From NCBI GenBank assembly GCA_025356475.1, contig JANXSX010000178.1, forward strand, positions 1 through 49,224: a stretch of DNA of 49,224 nucleotides, written 5' to 3'. Origin of the DNA: Isosphaeraceae bacterium (GTDB taxonomy: Bacteria > Planctomycetota > Planctomycetia > Isosphaerales > Isosphaeraceae). How positions within the stretch are numbered: position 1 is the first letter of the stretch; each line of letters begins with the position of its first letter. Under the pieces are notes generated by a model, which saw only the letters and a program-made list of their open reading frames with translations, searched no databases and was not told where the DNA came from. The translations under genes were made by a program, and so were the position numbers. This document shows, one piece after another, positions 1-7,186 of the stretch.

Positions 1-1230
1 ATGAGGTTCCTCAGACTCTTGATGGCGTTCGAGGTCCCAGCAATAGTGATCGAGTCCGACCTCCCAACACACCCAATTCTCCGGTTACTCTCGGGGCATC
101 GCCAAGGGTTCGATCAACTTCTAAGCGGTTCCTACTGGAAATTATTGGGCTCACTTGGGGGATTTCTTCGAAAGGACTCATTTTCCTCTACGGGTCGCGC
201 ACTCATGCTGTGGCCGGTTGGACTCGCGGTTGGCATGATCGTCACTCTTGTGATCAATTACTATGTTTTAGTGGATCTCTCCCCGTCACTCGAAGGTACG
301 AGCTTCGACTGGTACTTTCGTTTAGGATACGCAATCCTTGTTGGCTTAATCATCATTGGGATCGGTCTGCTTTGGGCTGGGTGGGAACAATTGTCCGGCG
401 CGTTGCAGGCGTTTGACATCCTCCTCCCTTCAGGATTCGCACACGTTCCCGTTAAGCTGAAACCTTTGTTTTCGGGTTCGAAGGTCAGGATGATCGAATA
501 TGGGACTCTCATTCGGCGACAGGTGAAAGCCGTGCGTCATGCTCTGTACTTGTCGGGTAAACCGGCGAAACAGCATTTTAAGGCATTTAAGGCCAATTCC
601 AAGATATTGGAAGACTCGCTCAAGTCGATCGAGATTGATCCACGGCTGTCACCTTTAGAGGACTCTTGGGATAGTTCGGCTCTGGACAAAGCAAAACAGT
701 CTCTGATCGCGACAGATGCATTGTTTCAATTCCTGACGGATCTTGACATGAGATTACCAGCGAGTCAAGTCCACGTTACTCATGAAGCGGACCACGTTGA
801 AGAGGTCAAAGAGGACGATCTTTTTGGACAACTCGAGAATTTGCTAGCGCTTCTCGCGACCGTTTGGATCACGGGGGCCATGGCGAGACTCTGGACGTTG
901 ATCAGCTTTCTCTGTTGCACTTCGATCTTTTTGCTATTCGCGATCACCTCATATCCATTCCCCGAACAAGCTCGTGTCATCGGGATGATCGTAAGCATCA
1001 TCGCCGTGGTCACCGTAGCCGTGTCTCGGGTCGTCCTCGGAGGCAACAGAAATCCCGTGATCAGTCGATTGAGTGGGACCGAGCCTGGAAAAATGACCTG
1101 GGACTTCTCAGTCCTCGGAACCGTGGCGGCATATGTGTTGCCGTTGTTCGGTTTGATCGCCGCGATCTCATTTGAAATGACGGATCTCCTCCGCGTAGTT
1201 CTTGGTCCGATTCTCAGACTGGTTCAGTAA
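1..1230 (+). CDS. Multi-spanning membrane protein of unknown function, 5' end possibly cut by the window edge
   Basis: The reading frame is open from the first base, so the ATG at position 1 may be internal and the true start may lie outside the window. At least five hydrophobic segments are visible: about residues 68-91 and 107-127, then a C-terminal group at about 290-320, 326-348 and 368-392. Between them lies a soluble, charged stretch of about 150 residues (roughly 140-285) without cysteine motifs or a recognisable catalytic signature. This topology (two helices, cytoplasmic domain, three helices) fits an integral inner-membrane protein. I do not recognise the family. A long inverted repeat follows the stop. 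The gene lies next to a transposase remnant, so it may belong to an accessory patch. Confidence 0.6.
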   Translation: MRFLRLLMAFEVPAIVIESDLPTHPILRLLSGHRQGFDQLLSGSYWKLLGSLGGFLRKDSFSSTGRALMLWPVGLAVGMIVTLVINYYVLVDLSPSLEGTSFDWYFRLGYAILVGLIIIGIGLLWAGWEQLSGALQAFDILLPSGFAHVPVKLKPLFSGSKVRMIEYGTLIRRQVKAVRHALYLSGKPAKQHFKAFKANSKILEDSLKSIEIDPRLSPLEDSWDSSALDKAKQSLIATDALFQFLTDLDMRLPASQVHVTHEADHVEEVKEDDLFGQLENLLALLATVWITGAMARLWTLISFLCCTSIFLLFAITSYPFPEQARVIGMIVSIIAVVTVAVSRVVLGGNRNPVISRLSGTEPGKMTWDFSVLGTVAAYVLPLFGLIAAISFEMTDLLRVVLGPILRLVQ

Positions 1231-1255
1231 GGTTTGTTCCGTCTTTGACGAAGGC

Positions 1256-1297
1256 AGACTTGCCCAGATCTCCAACACGAAGGAGGTGGGCAAGTCT
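1256..1297. terminator. Hairpin downstream of the first gene
   Basis: The arms AGACTTGCCCA (1256-1266) and TGGGCAAGTCT (1287-1297) are perfect 11-bp complements. An inner CTCC (1270-1273) can pair with GGAG (1282-1285). There is no T-tract after it, so intrinsic termination is uncertain, but its place 26 bp after a stop codon suggests a 3' end structure. Confidence 0.4.
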
Positions 1298-1433
1298 CTC
1301 TCAAATCTTCACTGGGGAAGCCTGAAGGGGACATCGAGTTCTTGCCCGGGCGATCACTTCTGGGTGCCTTGCGTCGAGTACCACCCCTGGAATGGAACAT
1401 GGAACGCACGACACTAATTGCGTGCTTATAGAT

Positions 1434-1601
1434 TCATGAGACGCATCGATAAGGCCGTTGGCTGCTGGCCTGGACCTCACGCTCCAACCAAAAGAGGCGT
1501 AATCGATCGTCAGCGTTGTGGAAAACCCACGCGCCAGCATTCCCGCGATTGAGGACGTGGTAACAGTAGTTGGCCTGCGAGGCTCTGGTTGTCCGTGGCA
1601 T
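1434..1601 (-). pseudogene. Truncated REP-associated tyrosine transposase (RAYT), copy 1
   Basis: On the minus strand a frame starting at the ATG complementary to 1599-1601 reads MPRTTRASQANYCYHVLNRG followed by NAGAWVFHNADD. This is the characteristic N-terminus of REP-associated/IS200-like Y1 transposases: basic start, then YHVxNRGN with the first histidine region, then VFH. Coding similarity fades after about 32 residues and the frame ends at 1434, whereas a full RAYT has about 150-250 residues with a later HxH-like pair and a catalytic tyrosine, none of which are present. It is therefore a 5' fragment. The first 25 codons and about 59 bp of leader are repeated at 2688-2821. Confidence 0.7.
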
Positions 1602-1660
1602 ATTCTAATGTGAGCAGAATCGGCAAGCGATGTCAATCTGATAGAAGAACGTCCCCTTTT
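1527..1660. repeat. 134-bp direct repeat, copy A (5' end of a RAYT element)
   Basis: Aligns with 2688-2821 at a constant offset of 1161 bp. I see only two mismatches (1540 T/C and 1589 T/C). It covers the RAYT start region and the leader up to the AAAAGGGGAC end on the minus strand. Both copies point the same way and bracket the DUF4214 gene. Confidence 0.9.
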
Positions 1661-1863
1661 GCTCCCGGTTTCTCCATTTCACGTCGAACTATTACGGTTG
1701 TCATACTCAAACCGCGACTGGATTCTTTCTAGATTCCCAAGATAATCGGGCGGCGACTCTGTTTGCGGCCTCTAATGTGCGTGTTTTGGATATGGCGGGT
1801 TGTCGATCGGTATTTCTGGTCGATGGGCTCGGCAACAATGAAGTTAACATCGGAGATTGCAAG

Positions 1864-2565
1864 ATGTCGTCACGCCCCCCCCAGAATCGACGTCGAATGA
1901 CGTTCGATGCTCTCGAGTCTCGTCAGGTTCTGACCAGCGCGACCAACGCGGCCTTTGTTGCTGGGCTCTACACACATGAACTCAGCAGAACTGGTTTGGC
2001 CCCCGAGATCGACGCCTGGGTTCAGCAGATGAATCTAGGACTTAGCAAATCTGACGTTGTCAACTCGTTTGACCATTCGCTCGAGCGGCAGAACAACGAG
2101 GTTAACGATCTCTACAACAAGGTTCTCAAGCGCCAGGCCGATCCTGACGGCTTAAACTCTTTCTCAACGCTCCTGAAACAAGGGAGATCGACCGCGCAGA
2201 TCGAGGAGATCATGTACGCGTCGCCGGAGTACCAAGCGACTCACACTGACGCCTCATCCTTCGTCACGGGACTCTATCATGATTCGCTAGGCCGGTCTCC
2301 GGATGCGGGCGGACTGGATAGCTGGAAGGCATCCCTGGCAGCGGGCACGAGCCGGGACCAGGTGTCCGCCGCATTTATGGGTTCGACCGAGAGGGTCCGC
2401 AACGACGTCGAGCACGCTTACCAAACGGTCCTGGGGCGGGCAGCCGACTCCCCTGGATCCCAGAGTTTTGTGGATCAGATTGAGACTGGAAAAATCAATG
2501 CCGATGATCTCGACAAACTGTTACTCGACTCCACGGAGTTCTCAAACGAGCACGGCGGTTCCTGA
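1864..2565 (+). CDS. Secreted surface protein with LEPR-XLL-like sorting motif and DUF4214 repeats
   Basis: A 233-residue protein. The start at 1864 is chosen because GGAG at 1852-1855 is well spaced from it and because the N-terminus then reads MSSRPPQNRRRMTFDALESR followed by QVLTS. That matches the planctomycete LEPR-XLL-type motif (RR..F..LE.R..LS) found at the start of exported surface proteins. The rest consists of about four DUF4214-like units (around residues 30-70, 75-125, 130-170, 175-225) with the recurring pattern LYxxxLxRxxDxxGLxxW/F. DUF4214 is common in bacterial surface and S-layer-type proteins and its role is unclear. An extracellular adhesive or structural role is inferred only. 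The gene stands alone, has its own terminator, and sits between two copies of a transposase-derived repeat, which suggests past mobility of this segment. Confidence 0.75.
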   Translation: MSSRPPQNRRRMTFDALESRQVLTSATNAAFVAGLYTHELSRTGLAPEIDAWVQQMNLGLSKSDVVNSFDHSLERQNNEVNDLYNKVLKRQADPDGLNSFSTLLKQGRSTAQIEEIMYASPEYQATHTDASSFVTGLYHDSLGRSPDAGGLDSWKASLAAGTSRDQVSAAFMGSTERVRNDVEHAYQTVLGRAADSPGSQSFVDQIETGKINADDLDKLLLDSTEFSNEHGGS

Positions 2566-2594
2566 AGAGGATGGAAAATCGTTGGATTTCACTC

Positions 2595-2625
2595 CCGAGA
2601 GAGGAGCGACTCGCTCCTCTCTCGG
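2595..2625 (+). terminator. Rho-independent-like terminator of the DUF4214 gene
   Basis: CCGAGAGAGGAGCGA (2595-2609) and TCGCTCCTCTCTCGG (2611-2625) form a nearly loop-free perfect stem, 30 bp after the stop. A short TGTTTT follows at 2633-2638. Confidence 0.65.
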
Positions 2626-2636
2626 CTGACAGTGTT

Positions 2637-2762
2637 TTAAGAAGAACGTAATGTATTCGAAGAGTGCAGTCCTGAATTGTGAAAGATCCACGCGCCAGCA
2701 CTCCCGCGATTGAGGACGTGGTAACAGTAGTTGGCCTGCGAGGCTCTGGCTGTCCGTGGCAT
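2637..2762 (-). pseudogene. Truncated REP-associated tyrosine transposase (RAYT), copy 2
   Basis: The minus-strand ATG at 2760-2762 opens MPRTARASQANYCYHVLNRG then SAGAWIFHN, after which the sequence stops resembling a RAYT and ends at 2637. It is nearly identical to copy 1 in DNA through codon 25. Immediately after that, the same residues (W-V/I-F-H-N) are encoded by clearly different codons (GTTTTCCACAAC versus ATCTTTCACAAT), so the near-identity ends abruptly inside the coding sequence. This copy lies directly downstream of the terminator of the DUF4214 gene. Confidence 0.7.
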
Positions 2763-2821
2763 ATTCTAATGTGAGCAGAATCGGCAAGCGATGTCAATCT
2801 GATAGAAGAACGTCCCCTTTT
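2688..2821. repeat. 134-bp direct repeat, copy B (5' end of a RAYT element)
   Basis: Second copy of the repeat at 1527-1660, same orientation. It ends at a CCCTTTT run at 2815-2821, matching the conserved leader edge of copy A. Confidence 0.9.
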
Positions 2822-2846
2822 TCTCTCTCCACTGGGGTATTCTCTG

Positions 2847-3271
2847 CTACCATCCGTCCGTTTTCAGTGTCGTCTGCCGCTTCTTCCCATTGACTACCAA
2901 CGTTAGACTGTTGCATATCAATACCCGTAATCCAATTACTGGAAGCCGAGTGGCGGCGGGAGAATCGTCTGGCACGACGGAATATCCCTTGGTCCATCTC
3001 CAAGATGTGTGTCTGGCCACTCAGCCAACGCTCCCCAGGTTGGTTGCGATGGATATCAAGCGCTGCCTTAAATTGTGGGACAATCTCGCCACCTACTTTG
3101 CTTTCACCAGTCTGCGGCAAGTCGATCCCACTCCATCGATGGAACTGGTGACGCATGATCCCGAAGTTGTGGGAATATCCAGTGTCGAGGATCGCGGGAA
3201 ACGATCGAAGCGTATCATTGATCGATACGCGGACGATGATCTGGTTCCGCTTGACTTGGACAACCCCCCAT
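2847..3271 (-). pseudogene. Frameshifted retropepsin-like aspartyl protease gene
   Basis: Reading the minus strand in pieces gives a protein with FPAILDTGYSHNF, a DTG-type aspartic protease motif preceded by a hydrophobic strand (IIVRVSI), and a C-terminal piece RLPVIGLRVLICNSLTLVVN ending KTDGW. That C-terminus fits the small clan-AA aspartyl-protease-like proteins of planctomycetes. Two lesions interrupt it. First, the natural start MGVVQVKR is in frame only if the C6 run at 3264-3269 were C5; as written, no usable start precedes the DTG motif. Second, the frame must change near 2976-2990, between LEMDQGI and VVPDDSP. The gene lies 44 bp behind the antitoxin-like gene. Two real mutations or sequencing errors are both possible, since the first is in a homopolymer. 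Confidence 0.55.
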
Positions 3272-3315
3272 TTCCCACAGAGATGATGGTGGTTTTGTCG
3301 TAGAGGGGCAGTCGG

Positions 3316-3519
3316 TCAAGAATTCGTATGGCGTGATTGGGTGTCCTCGTAAACATCCAGTTCCCGCTCTGCACTCTCAAGTCCGACAATCTCTCGCATC
3401 TGTCGGTACACGTCCTCACGGATGAGAACGTAGAGCGTGCCAGTCTCCGGATCATTCACGCGTACGGGCTCAATTCCCGCGCGTGCGACGGCCTGTTTCA
3501 TCTCGGTCGTGATCGTCAT
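3316..3519 (-). CDS. Small antitoxin-like protein
   Basis: A 67-residue protein starting MTITTEMKQAV, with the phrase EPVRVNDPETGTLYVLIRED. It resembles short planctomycete and cyanobacterial proteins of the form 'MTIxxEMxxAIxxAGxEPVRxxDPETxxxYVLxRxDVY', which often precede a toxin-like or protease-like gene. The start at the ATG complementary to 3517-3519 is set by an AAGGAG sequence at 3525-3530, 5 nt upstream of it. An upstream in-frame ATG at 3558 lacks such a site. The product is acidic at its C-terminus and has no membrane segment. The broken retropepsin-like gene follows downstream on the same strand. Function is inferred from resemblance and position only. Confidence 0.6.
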   Translation of the reverse strand: MTITTEMKQAVARAGIEPVRVNDPETGTLYVLIREDVYRQMREIVGLESAERELDVYEDTQSRHTNS

Positions 3520-3910
3520 GGGCAGCTCCTTCATCATTGACTGTATCAGAACCCTCACAAGCCGTCAGCGATCTCCCAGGGAGTGAAACGACCCTACTGA
3601 GGTTGTCCACCACGAGATTCGAGATCGACTCGCTTGCGTTGACCGGGCTGTCGATCTTATCGGTGAGGGCCGCGTTGATGAATAACGGAGGTTCTCGATG
3701 CCTGAAGGGACTCGTTCACTCGGGTTACGTGGGAACAAGTAGTGAAGGATCGAGCGAGCCGGCAGAATGCGACCTGGGCAACCCACGAAGCATATTCCGA
3801 TTACGGAATCCTTGTCGTCAAAAATATGGTATCTTCCGTGTAACGGTTGCGTATGCGGTCCTGCGAGGTTGCTGGACTTATTCGCGTAACCCCTACGGAA
3901 GGAATCTCCC
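3520..3910. other. Intergenic stretch with only fragmentary coding signal
   Basis: Nothing here convinces as a complete gene. An ATG at 3698 with a good GGAGG (3684-3688) upstream opens only 14 codons (MPEGTRSLGLRGNK, then two stops). A further plus-strand stretch near 3750-3843 reads like protein (ATWATHEAYSDYGILVVKN) before a stop. The two could be pieces of a decayed small gene. The segment separates the minus-strand antitoxin-like gene from the plus-strand gene at 3911 and must hold both promoters. Confidence 0.4.
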
Positions 3911-4903
3911 ATGTCGTCCCAGAAGCAAATTGAGGCCAATCGGCGCAACTCTCAGCTCAGCACGGGTCCTCGCACGGAAGAGGGCAAGGCGGCGTCTCGC
4001 CAGAACTCGCTCCAGCATGGGATGACCGCGACGATTGTGACGCCCCCGACGCAGGAAAGTGCGCAAAGGGCGCGATTTCAGACCTGGAGCGAGGCTCTCA
4101 AGCCGGAGTCTTGTGTCGAAGTCTTCCAGGTGAATCTCGCGGTCGCCGCATCGCTACGGATCGAACTTTGCCACACGAGTGAGTCCGAACGAAGGGCCGA
4201 GATCGCCGAACTGGCCATGAGCGCCGATTGGGATACGCATCGGTTGATCGAAGCCTATAAACTGGGCGACTCCCTTAAACGCAATCCCGCACTCGTGCTG
4301 CTCAAGCTCCGATTGACTCCTGCGGGACGAGACTGGTTGATTATGCAATGGAAGCAGTTATTGGTCGCCTTCTCGGGCGACGGCGTGCCGAAGTGGACCG
4401 ACACCGAGTACCACGTGGCTCTCGACCTCTTGGGCGTGCCGAAGACCTTGAGGGATGCGCGAACTGACCTCCAAAACACGTTTTACGAGAAGCAGTCTTC
4501 GATGGCGTTGATCCTGGACGAGATCGCCAAGCTTGAAGTCGAGCAGTTGAAGTCCGAAGCGCAGAACGCCAAGCTCCGCAAGATGCATATCCAAGGGTCG
4601 ATCCATCTCGAAGACGCAAGTCTCAAGCTGATCCGACGTTACGAACGCGAGTCGGTCCGCTCGTTCGAGCGAGCCCTCAAGGCGCTCGAGAAGGCCAAGC
4701 CAGCCAAGCAGGTCGCAGACGTCCCGAAACCGGCCGCAATTCTGGCTCCTGTCGTTACCGAAACGAAGCCAATTCCGGTGGTCGCGGTCCCGGTGGTCGC
4801 GGTCGAAAAGGTCGAGCCGACGCAGTCCGGCAACCGGCTTTACCGTCGCAAACAGGAAAAAGCTGCGCGACATCAAGAGTACTTGAGTCGGACTTCTGCC
4901 TGA
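3911..4903 (+). CDS. Conserved planctomycete protein of unknown function (EANRRNSQLSTGPRT family)
   Basis: A 330-residue soluble protein. The N-terminus MSSQKQIEANRRNSQLSTGP, then RTEEGKAASRQNSLQHGMTA, is the hallmark of a large, multicopy planctomycete family of unknown function whose members typically begin 'IEANRxNAxxSTGPxTxxGKxxSxxNALxHG'. The middle is helical and the C-terminal third is rich in Lys, Ala, Pro and Val, with the repeated VVAVPVVAVEK and a basic tail RLYRRKQEKAARHQEYL. No membrane segment or cysteine motif is seen. A GAAGGA site at about 3898-3903 precedes the ATG by about 8 nt. It appears monocistronic. A nucleic-acid-related role is sometimes guessed from the basic ends, but I cannot support one. 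Confidence 0.8.
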   Translation: MSSQKQIEANRRNSQLSTGPRTEEGKAASRQNSLQHGMTATIVTPPTQESAQRARFQTWSEALKPESCVEVFQVNLAVAASLRIELCHTSESERRAEIAELAMSADWDTHRLIEAYKLGDSLKRNPALVLLKLRLTPAGRDWLIMQWKQLLVAFSGDGVPKWTDTEYHVALDLLGVPKTLRDARTDLQNTFYEKQSSMALILDEIAKLEVEQLKSEAQNAKLRKMHIQGSIHLEDASLKLIRRYERESVRSFERALKALEKAKPAKQVADVPKPAAILAPVVTETKPIPVVAVPVVAVEKVEPTQSGNRLYRRKQEKAARHQEYLSRTSA

Positions 4904-5063
4904 GTCTTGTGCCGAAACGAACCCAAATCCGCAGGACTGCTCGAATGAGGACGGTTCCGCCGCTTGATGTCGAACATGCGGGTTCACGGCGAATGACTCG
5001 ACCTTCGAATGGTGGGAGGAAGGCTCGGAGTCGGCAATTCCCCTGCGATGTCGAAAGCTGACC

Positions 5064-5091
5064 TTGAAACCTGGGTCAAGGTATGGATAAT
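5064..5091 (+). promoter_or_regulatory. Putative sigma-70-type promoter for rpmF-rpmB
   Basis: TTGAAA at 5064-5069 and GATAAT at 5086-5091 are separated by 16 nt. Each matches the consensus hexamer at five of six positions. It lies about 50 nt upstream of the rpmF start. Prediction from sequence only. Confidence 0.45.
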
Positions 5092-5142
5092 AGGCCGTTT
5101 TCGCGAGAACCTTTACGCGCGGTCTTTGTTTGGGAGTGCGTC

Positions 5143-5343
5143 GTGGCGGTACCTAAGAGACGGAAGTCCAAGTCGGCCAAGGGGAATCGGAGGAGTCACG
5201 ACGCGTTGGTCGCGATCGCTCTAAACATTTGCCCCCAGTGCAAGCTCGCAGTTCCCCCTCACAAGGTGTGTGAGCTGGTCGAGGAATGCGGCAACGTCCA
5301 GCGGTCAAAGGTCCATAACCCTGCGGCCAAACAGAAGGCTTGA
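5143..5343 (+). CDS. rpmF: 50S ribosomal protein bL32
   Basis: A 66-residue bL32. Starting at GTG 5143 gives MAVPKRRKSKSAKGNRRSHD, the diagnostic bL32 N-terminus; GGGAG at 5132-5136 lies 6 nt before it, so the longer upstream frame is not used. A zinc-binding-type CPQC is followed by a Cys in PHKVC and another in EECG, five residues later, so the second cysteine pair has an inserted loop (VC-x5-C) compared with the usual C-x2-C. bL32 is a structural protein of the large subunit. It lies 97 bp upstream of rpmB on the same strand, with a small hairpin between. In many bacteria rpmF instead neighbours yceD and plsX. Confidence 0.93.
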   Translation: MAVPKRRKSKSAKGNRRSHDALVAIALNICPQCKLAVPPHKVCELVEECGNVQRSKVHNPAAKQKA

Positions 5344-5363
5344 TCCGATCGCAATCGATCGGA
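5344..5363 (+). promoter_or_regulatory. Hairpin between rpmF and rpmB
   Basis: TCCGATCG (5344-5351), loop CAAT, CGATCGGA (5356-5363): a perfect 8-bp stem immediately after the rpmF stop. No T-tract follows, so it is more likely an mRNA-processing or attenuation structure than a strong terminator. Confidence 0.4.
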
Positions 5364-5440
5364 TAGCCTCACACACGTACACATGTTCTTCATCCGAAGA
5401 CACGTTCATTTCAGGGCGTGTCTGTAAGGAGGGTCCCACA

Positions 5441-5761
5441 ATGGGACGCGAGTGCGAAGTTAGTGGTAAGAAGACAACGTTTGGCAACCACGTCACTACC
5501 CGTGGTAAGGCCAAGTATTTGGGCGGTGTCGGCACCAAGTGTACCGGCGTGAGCCGTCGTATGTTCAAGCCGAACTTGCAACGAATCCACGTCTGGCTGC
5601 CCAACGGCACCACCCGCTACGTCCGGGTCGCGACTTCGGTCATCCGTACCGGTATCCTCAAGCTGGAAGTCGACGGCAAGGTTCAGACCTTCCCGCTGAT
5701 CAAAGCCGCCAAGGGAAGCGCCAAGGCTCGGGCCGAGCTCAAGGGCTTGTACCCGATCTGA
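5441..5761 (+). CDS. rpmB: 50S ribosomal protein bL28, enlarged form
   Basis: A 106-residue bL28. The start at ATG 5441 is fixed by a strong AAGGAGGG at 5427-5434 and by the N-terminus MGRECEVSGKKTTFGN, matching the bL28 pattern (R.C.VTGK....GN). The core RRMFKPNLQRIHVWLPNGTT, then RYVRVATSVIRTGI, is typical. It is longer than the usual 60-80 residues: there is an insertion (about KYLGGVGTKCTGVS) before the RRxFxPNLQ motif and an extended C-terminus. It is a structural protein of the large ribosomal subunit, probably co-transcribed with rpmF, and is followed by a strong hairpin terminator. Confidence 0.93.
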   Translation: MGRECEVSGKKTTFGNHVTTRGKAKYLGGVGTKCTGVSRRMFKPNLQRIHVWLPNGTTRYVRVATSVIRTGILKLEVDGKVQTFPLIKAAKGSAKARAELKGLYPI

Positions 5762-5791
5762 CCCTTGCGACGTTGTTTCCGTCCAAACAAC

Positions 5792-5839
5792 AACAAGGAA
5801 CCTCACACAGGTAGCAATCACTGTGTGAGGTTCCTTGTT
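5792..5839. terminator. Strong terminator after rpmB, usable from both sides
   Basis: AACAAGGAACCTCACACA (5792-5809) pairs perfectly over 18 bp with TGTGTGAGGTTCCTTGTT (5822-5839), with a 12-nt loop. It sits between convergent genes: rpmB ends at 5761 and the minus-strand DUF1559 gene ends at 5858. Confidence 0.85.
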
Positions 5840-5857
5840 TCCCCAATGGCCCGCGAC

Positions 5858-6898
5858 TCAGAATGCATCGGCACTAATGACTTCGCCGCCGTTGGGCGTA
5901 CCGAGTGCTCGCCATGTGTAACCGTTCACGCTGCTCTTCACAAACTTGACGCTGCCATCGCCGAACAAAGCATTCACTCCGCCCGGGTGGTAGCTTCGAG
6001 CCACAAGCGCGGCATAGCTCGGCCCGCCGGAAACGATCAGTCGCCCTTCAATATCCAGGTCACCGATCCCTGCCGCGTTCTTGATCACCTTATTCGGTGG
6101 CCATGACGTGGTGACCAAGGTTTCATGCGCGTTACCGTCGGCCCAAAACGTATGTCCTTTACCGGGTACGCATGTTTGATAGCCGGGCTGGACCGTATAT
6201 GGGTCGGCATCAGGCGCGGGGACTGTCCCTGGTGGAGGGCTGACGTTGACGATTGCAGCGAAAGGCCCACATAGAGGGTTGTAGACTTTCACATCTGTGG
6301 CGATCATCGTATTACTCGTGCCGTCAGTGAACTCCGCGATCCTCATGCTGTAGTTCGGGCTGAAGACACCGCGATTTTGAGGAGAGCCGAATCCACCCCA
6401 GATGTACCAATCGCCTGCGTTGAAGCCATAGCTCGTGACGGAAGCCATGACACCGGCAGGTTGGCCATTAATCTGGGTGCGCTGATCCTTATTGATGTCA
6501 CTCGGGCAGAGGAATATGGCCACCTGCATTGCCACGACGGTCGTGTTGTCCGAGCTGGTGTGCTTACCGATGAAGTTCAGACTGTTGAACGCCACCCCCT
6601 GCTCCATGAACGGCAAAAGCCGACAGTGGACGCTAAAACCGTTTGTCCACACGACCTGGTTGGCTGTTCCACCAGGCGTCTGTTGAAGACAATTCTCGAC
6701 AGGGTAGGCACCGGCCACGCTCTCATAATTCGCCAGTCCCAGTCCCATTTGCTTGAGGTTATTGGTGCATTGGATCCGGCGAGCAGCTTCACGAGCCGCT
6801 TGCACGGCTGGTAGCAACAGGGCGATCAGCACCGCGATAATCGCGATCACGACCAGTAATTCGATCAGAGTAAACCCTCGTCGCAGCGATGATGGCAT
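5858..6898 (-). CDS. DUF1559 prepilin-like protein
   Basis: A 346-residue member of the large planctomycete DUF1559 family. The N-terminus [20 protein letters not shown] carries a type IV prepilin/pseudopilin cleavage signal (G|FTLIE, residues 8-13) followed by a hydrophobic helix and the family phrase [20 protein letters not shown]. The globular domain ends with the usual [20 protein letters not shown]. Processing by a prepilin peptidase and location at the cell envelope follow from the signal. The precise role of DUF1559 proteins is not established. A GAGGAC site precedes the ATG. It is convergent with rpmB, sharing the terminator at 5792-5839, and divergent from the second DUF1559 gene. 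Confidence 0.9.
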   Translation of the reverse strand: MPSSLRRGFTLIELLVVIAIIAVLIALLLPAVQAAREAARRIQCTNNLKQMGLGLANYESVAGAYPVENCLQQTPGGTANQVVWTNGFSVHCRLLPFMEQGVAFNSLNFIGKHTSSDNTTVVAMQVAIFLCPSDINKDQRTQINGQPAGVMASVTSYGFNAGDWYIWGGFGSPQNRGVFSPNYSMRIAEFTDGTSNTMIATDVKVYNPLCGPFAAIVNVSPPPGTVPAPDADPYTVQPGYQTCVPGKGHTFWADGNAHETLVTTSWPPNKVIKNAAGIGDLDIEGRLIVSGGPSYAALVARSYHPGGVNALFGDGSVKFVKSSVNGYTWRALGTPNGGEVISADAF

Positions 6899-7186
6899 GA
6901 CGTCCTCTACAATTTGTGGAATTGGACGAACCCCTAAAGTTTCACTGATGAATCCAGGTTGGTCAAGCGAATCCCGCTAAAGTCGATGAAATCGTTAGGC
7001 TTCACGCAAATTAGCTTCTCTTAACCAGACACCAGACGTGTTAGAGTAGAGGATCGAACTTGTTGGAGGTCTTGCTTCGGGCGCAGGACTTGTCTAAAAT
7101 CGATCCATCATATCATGGGTAATGCTGGCCAAGGAAGGTGAGCGACCCCCAATTCTCATCGCTGGGCGATGAAGTGGGAGAACGAG

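Noticed and set aside
1301-1636. 111-codon minus-strand frame beginning MTSLADSAHIRICHG, repeated at 2495-2797
   Set aside because: It is repeated only because it lies in the 134-bp RAYT repeat. The MPRTTRASQANYCYHV frame in the same DNA is the recognisable one.
4358-4987. 209-codon minus-strand frame opposite the 330-residue protein
   Set aside because: No motif or ribosome-binding site, and it overlaps a recognised family on the other strand.
5411-5821. Long minus-strand frame opposite rpmB
   Set aside because: Mirror of the codon bias of rpmB; bL28 on the plus strand is certain.
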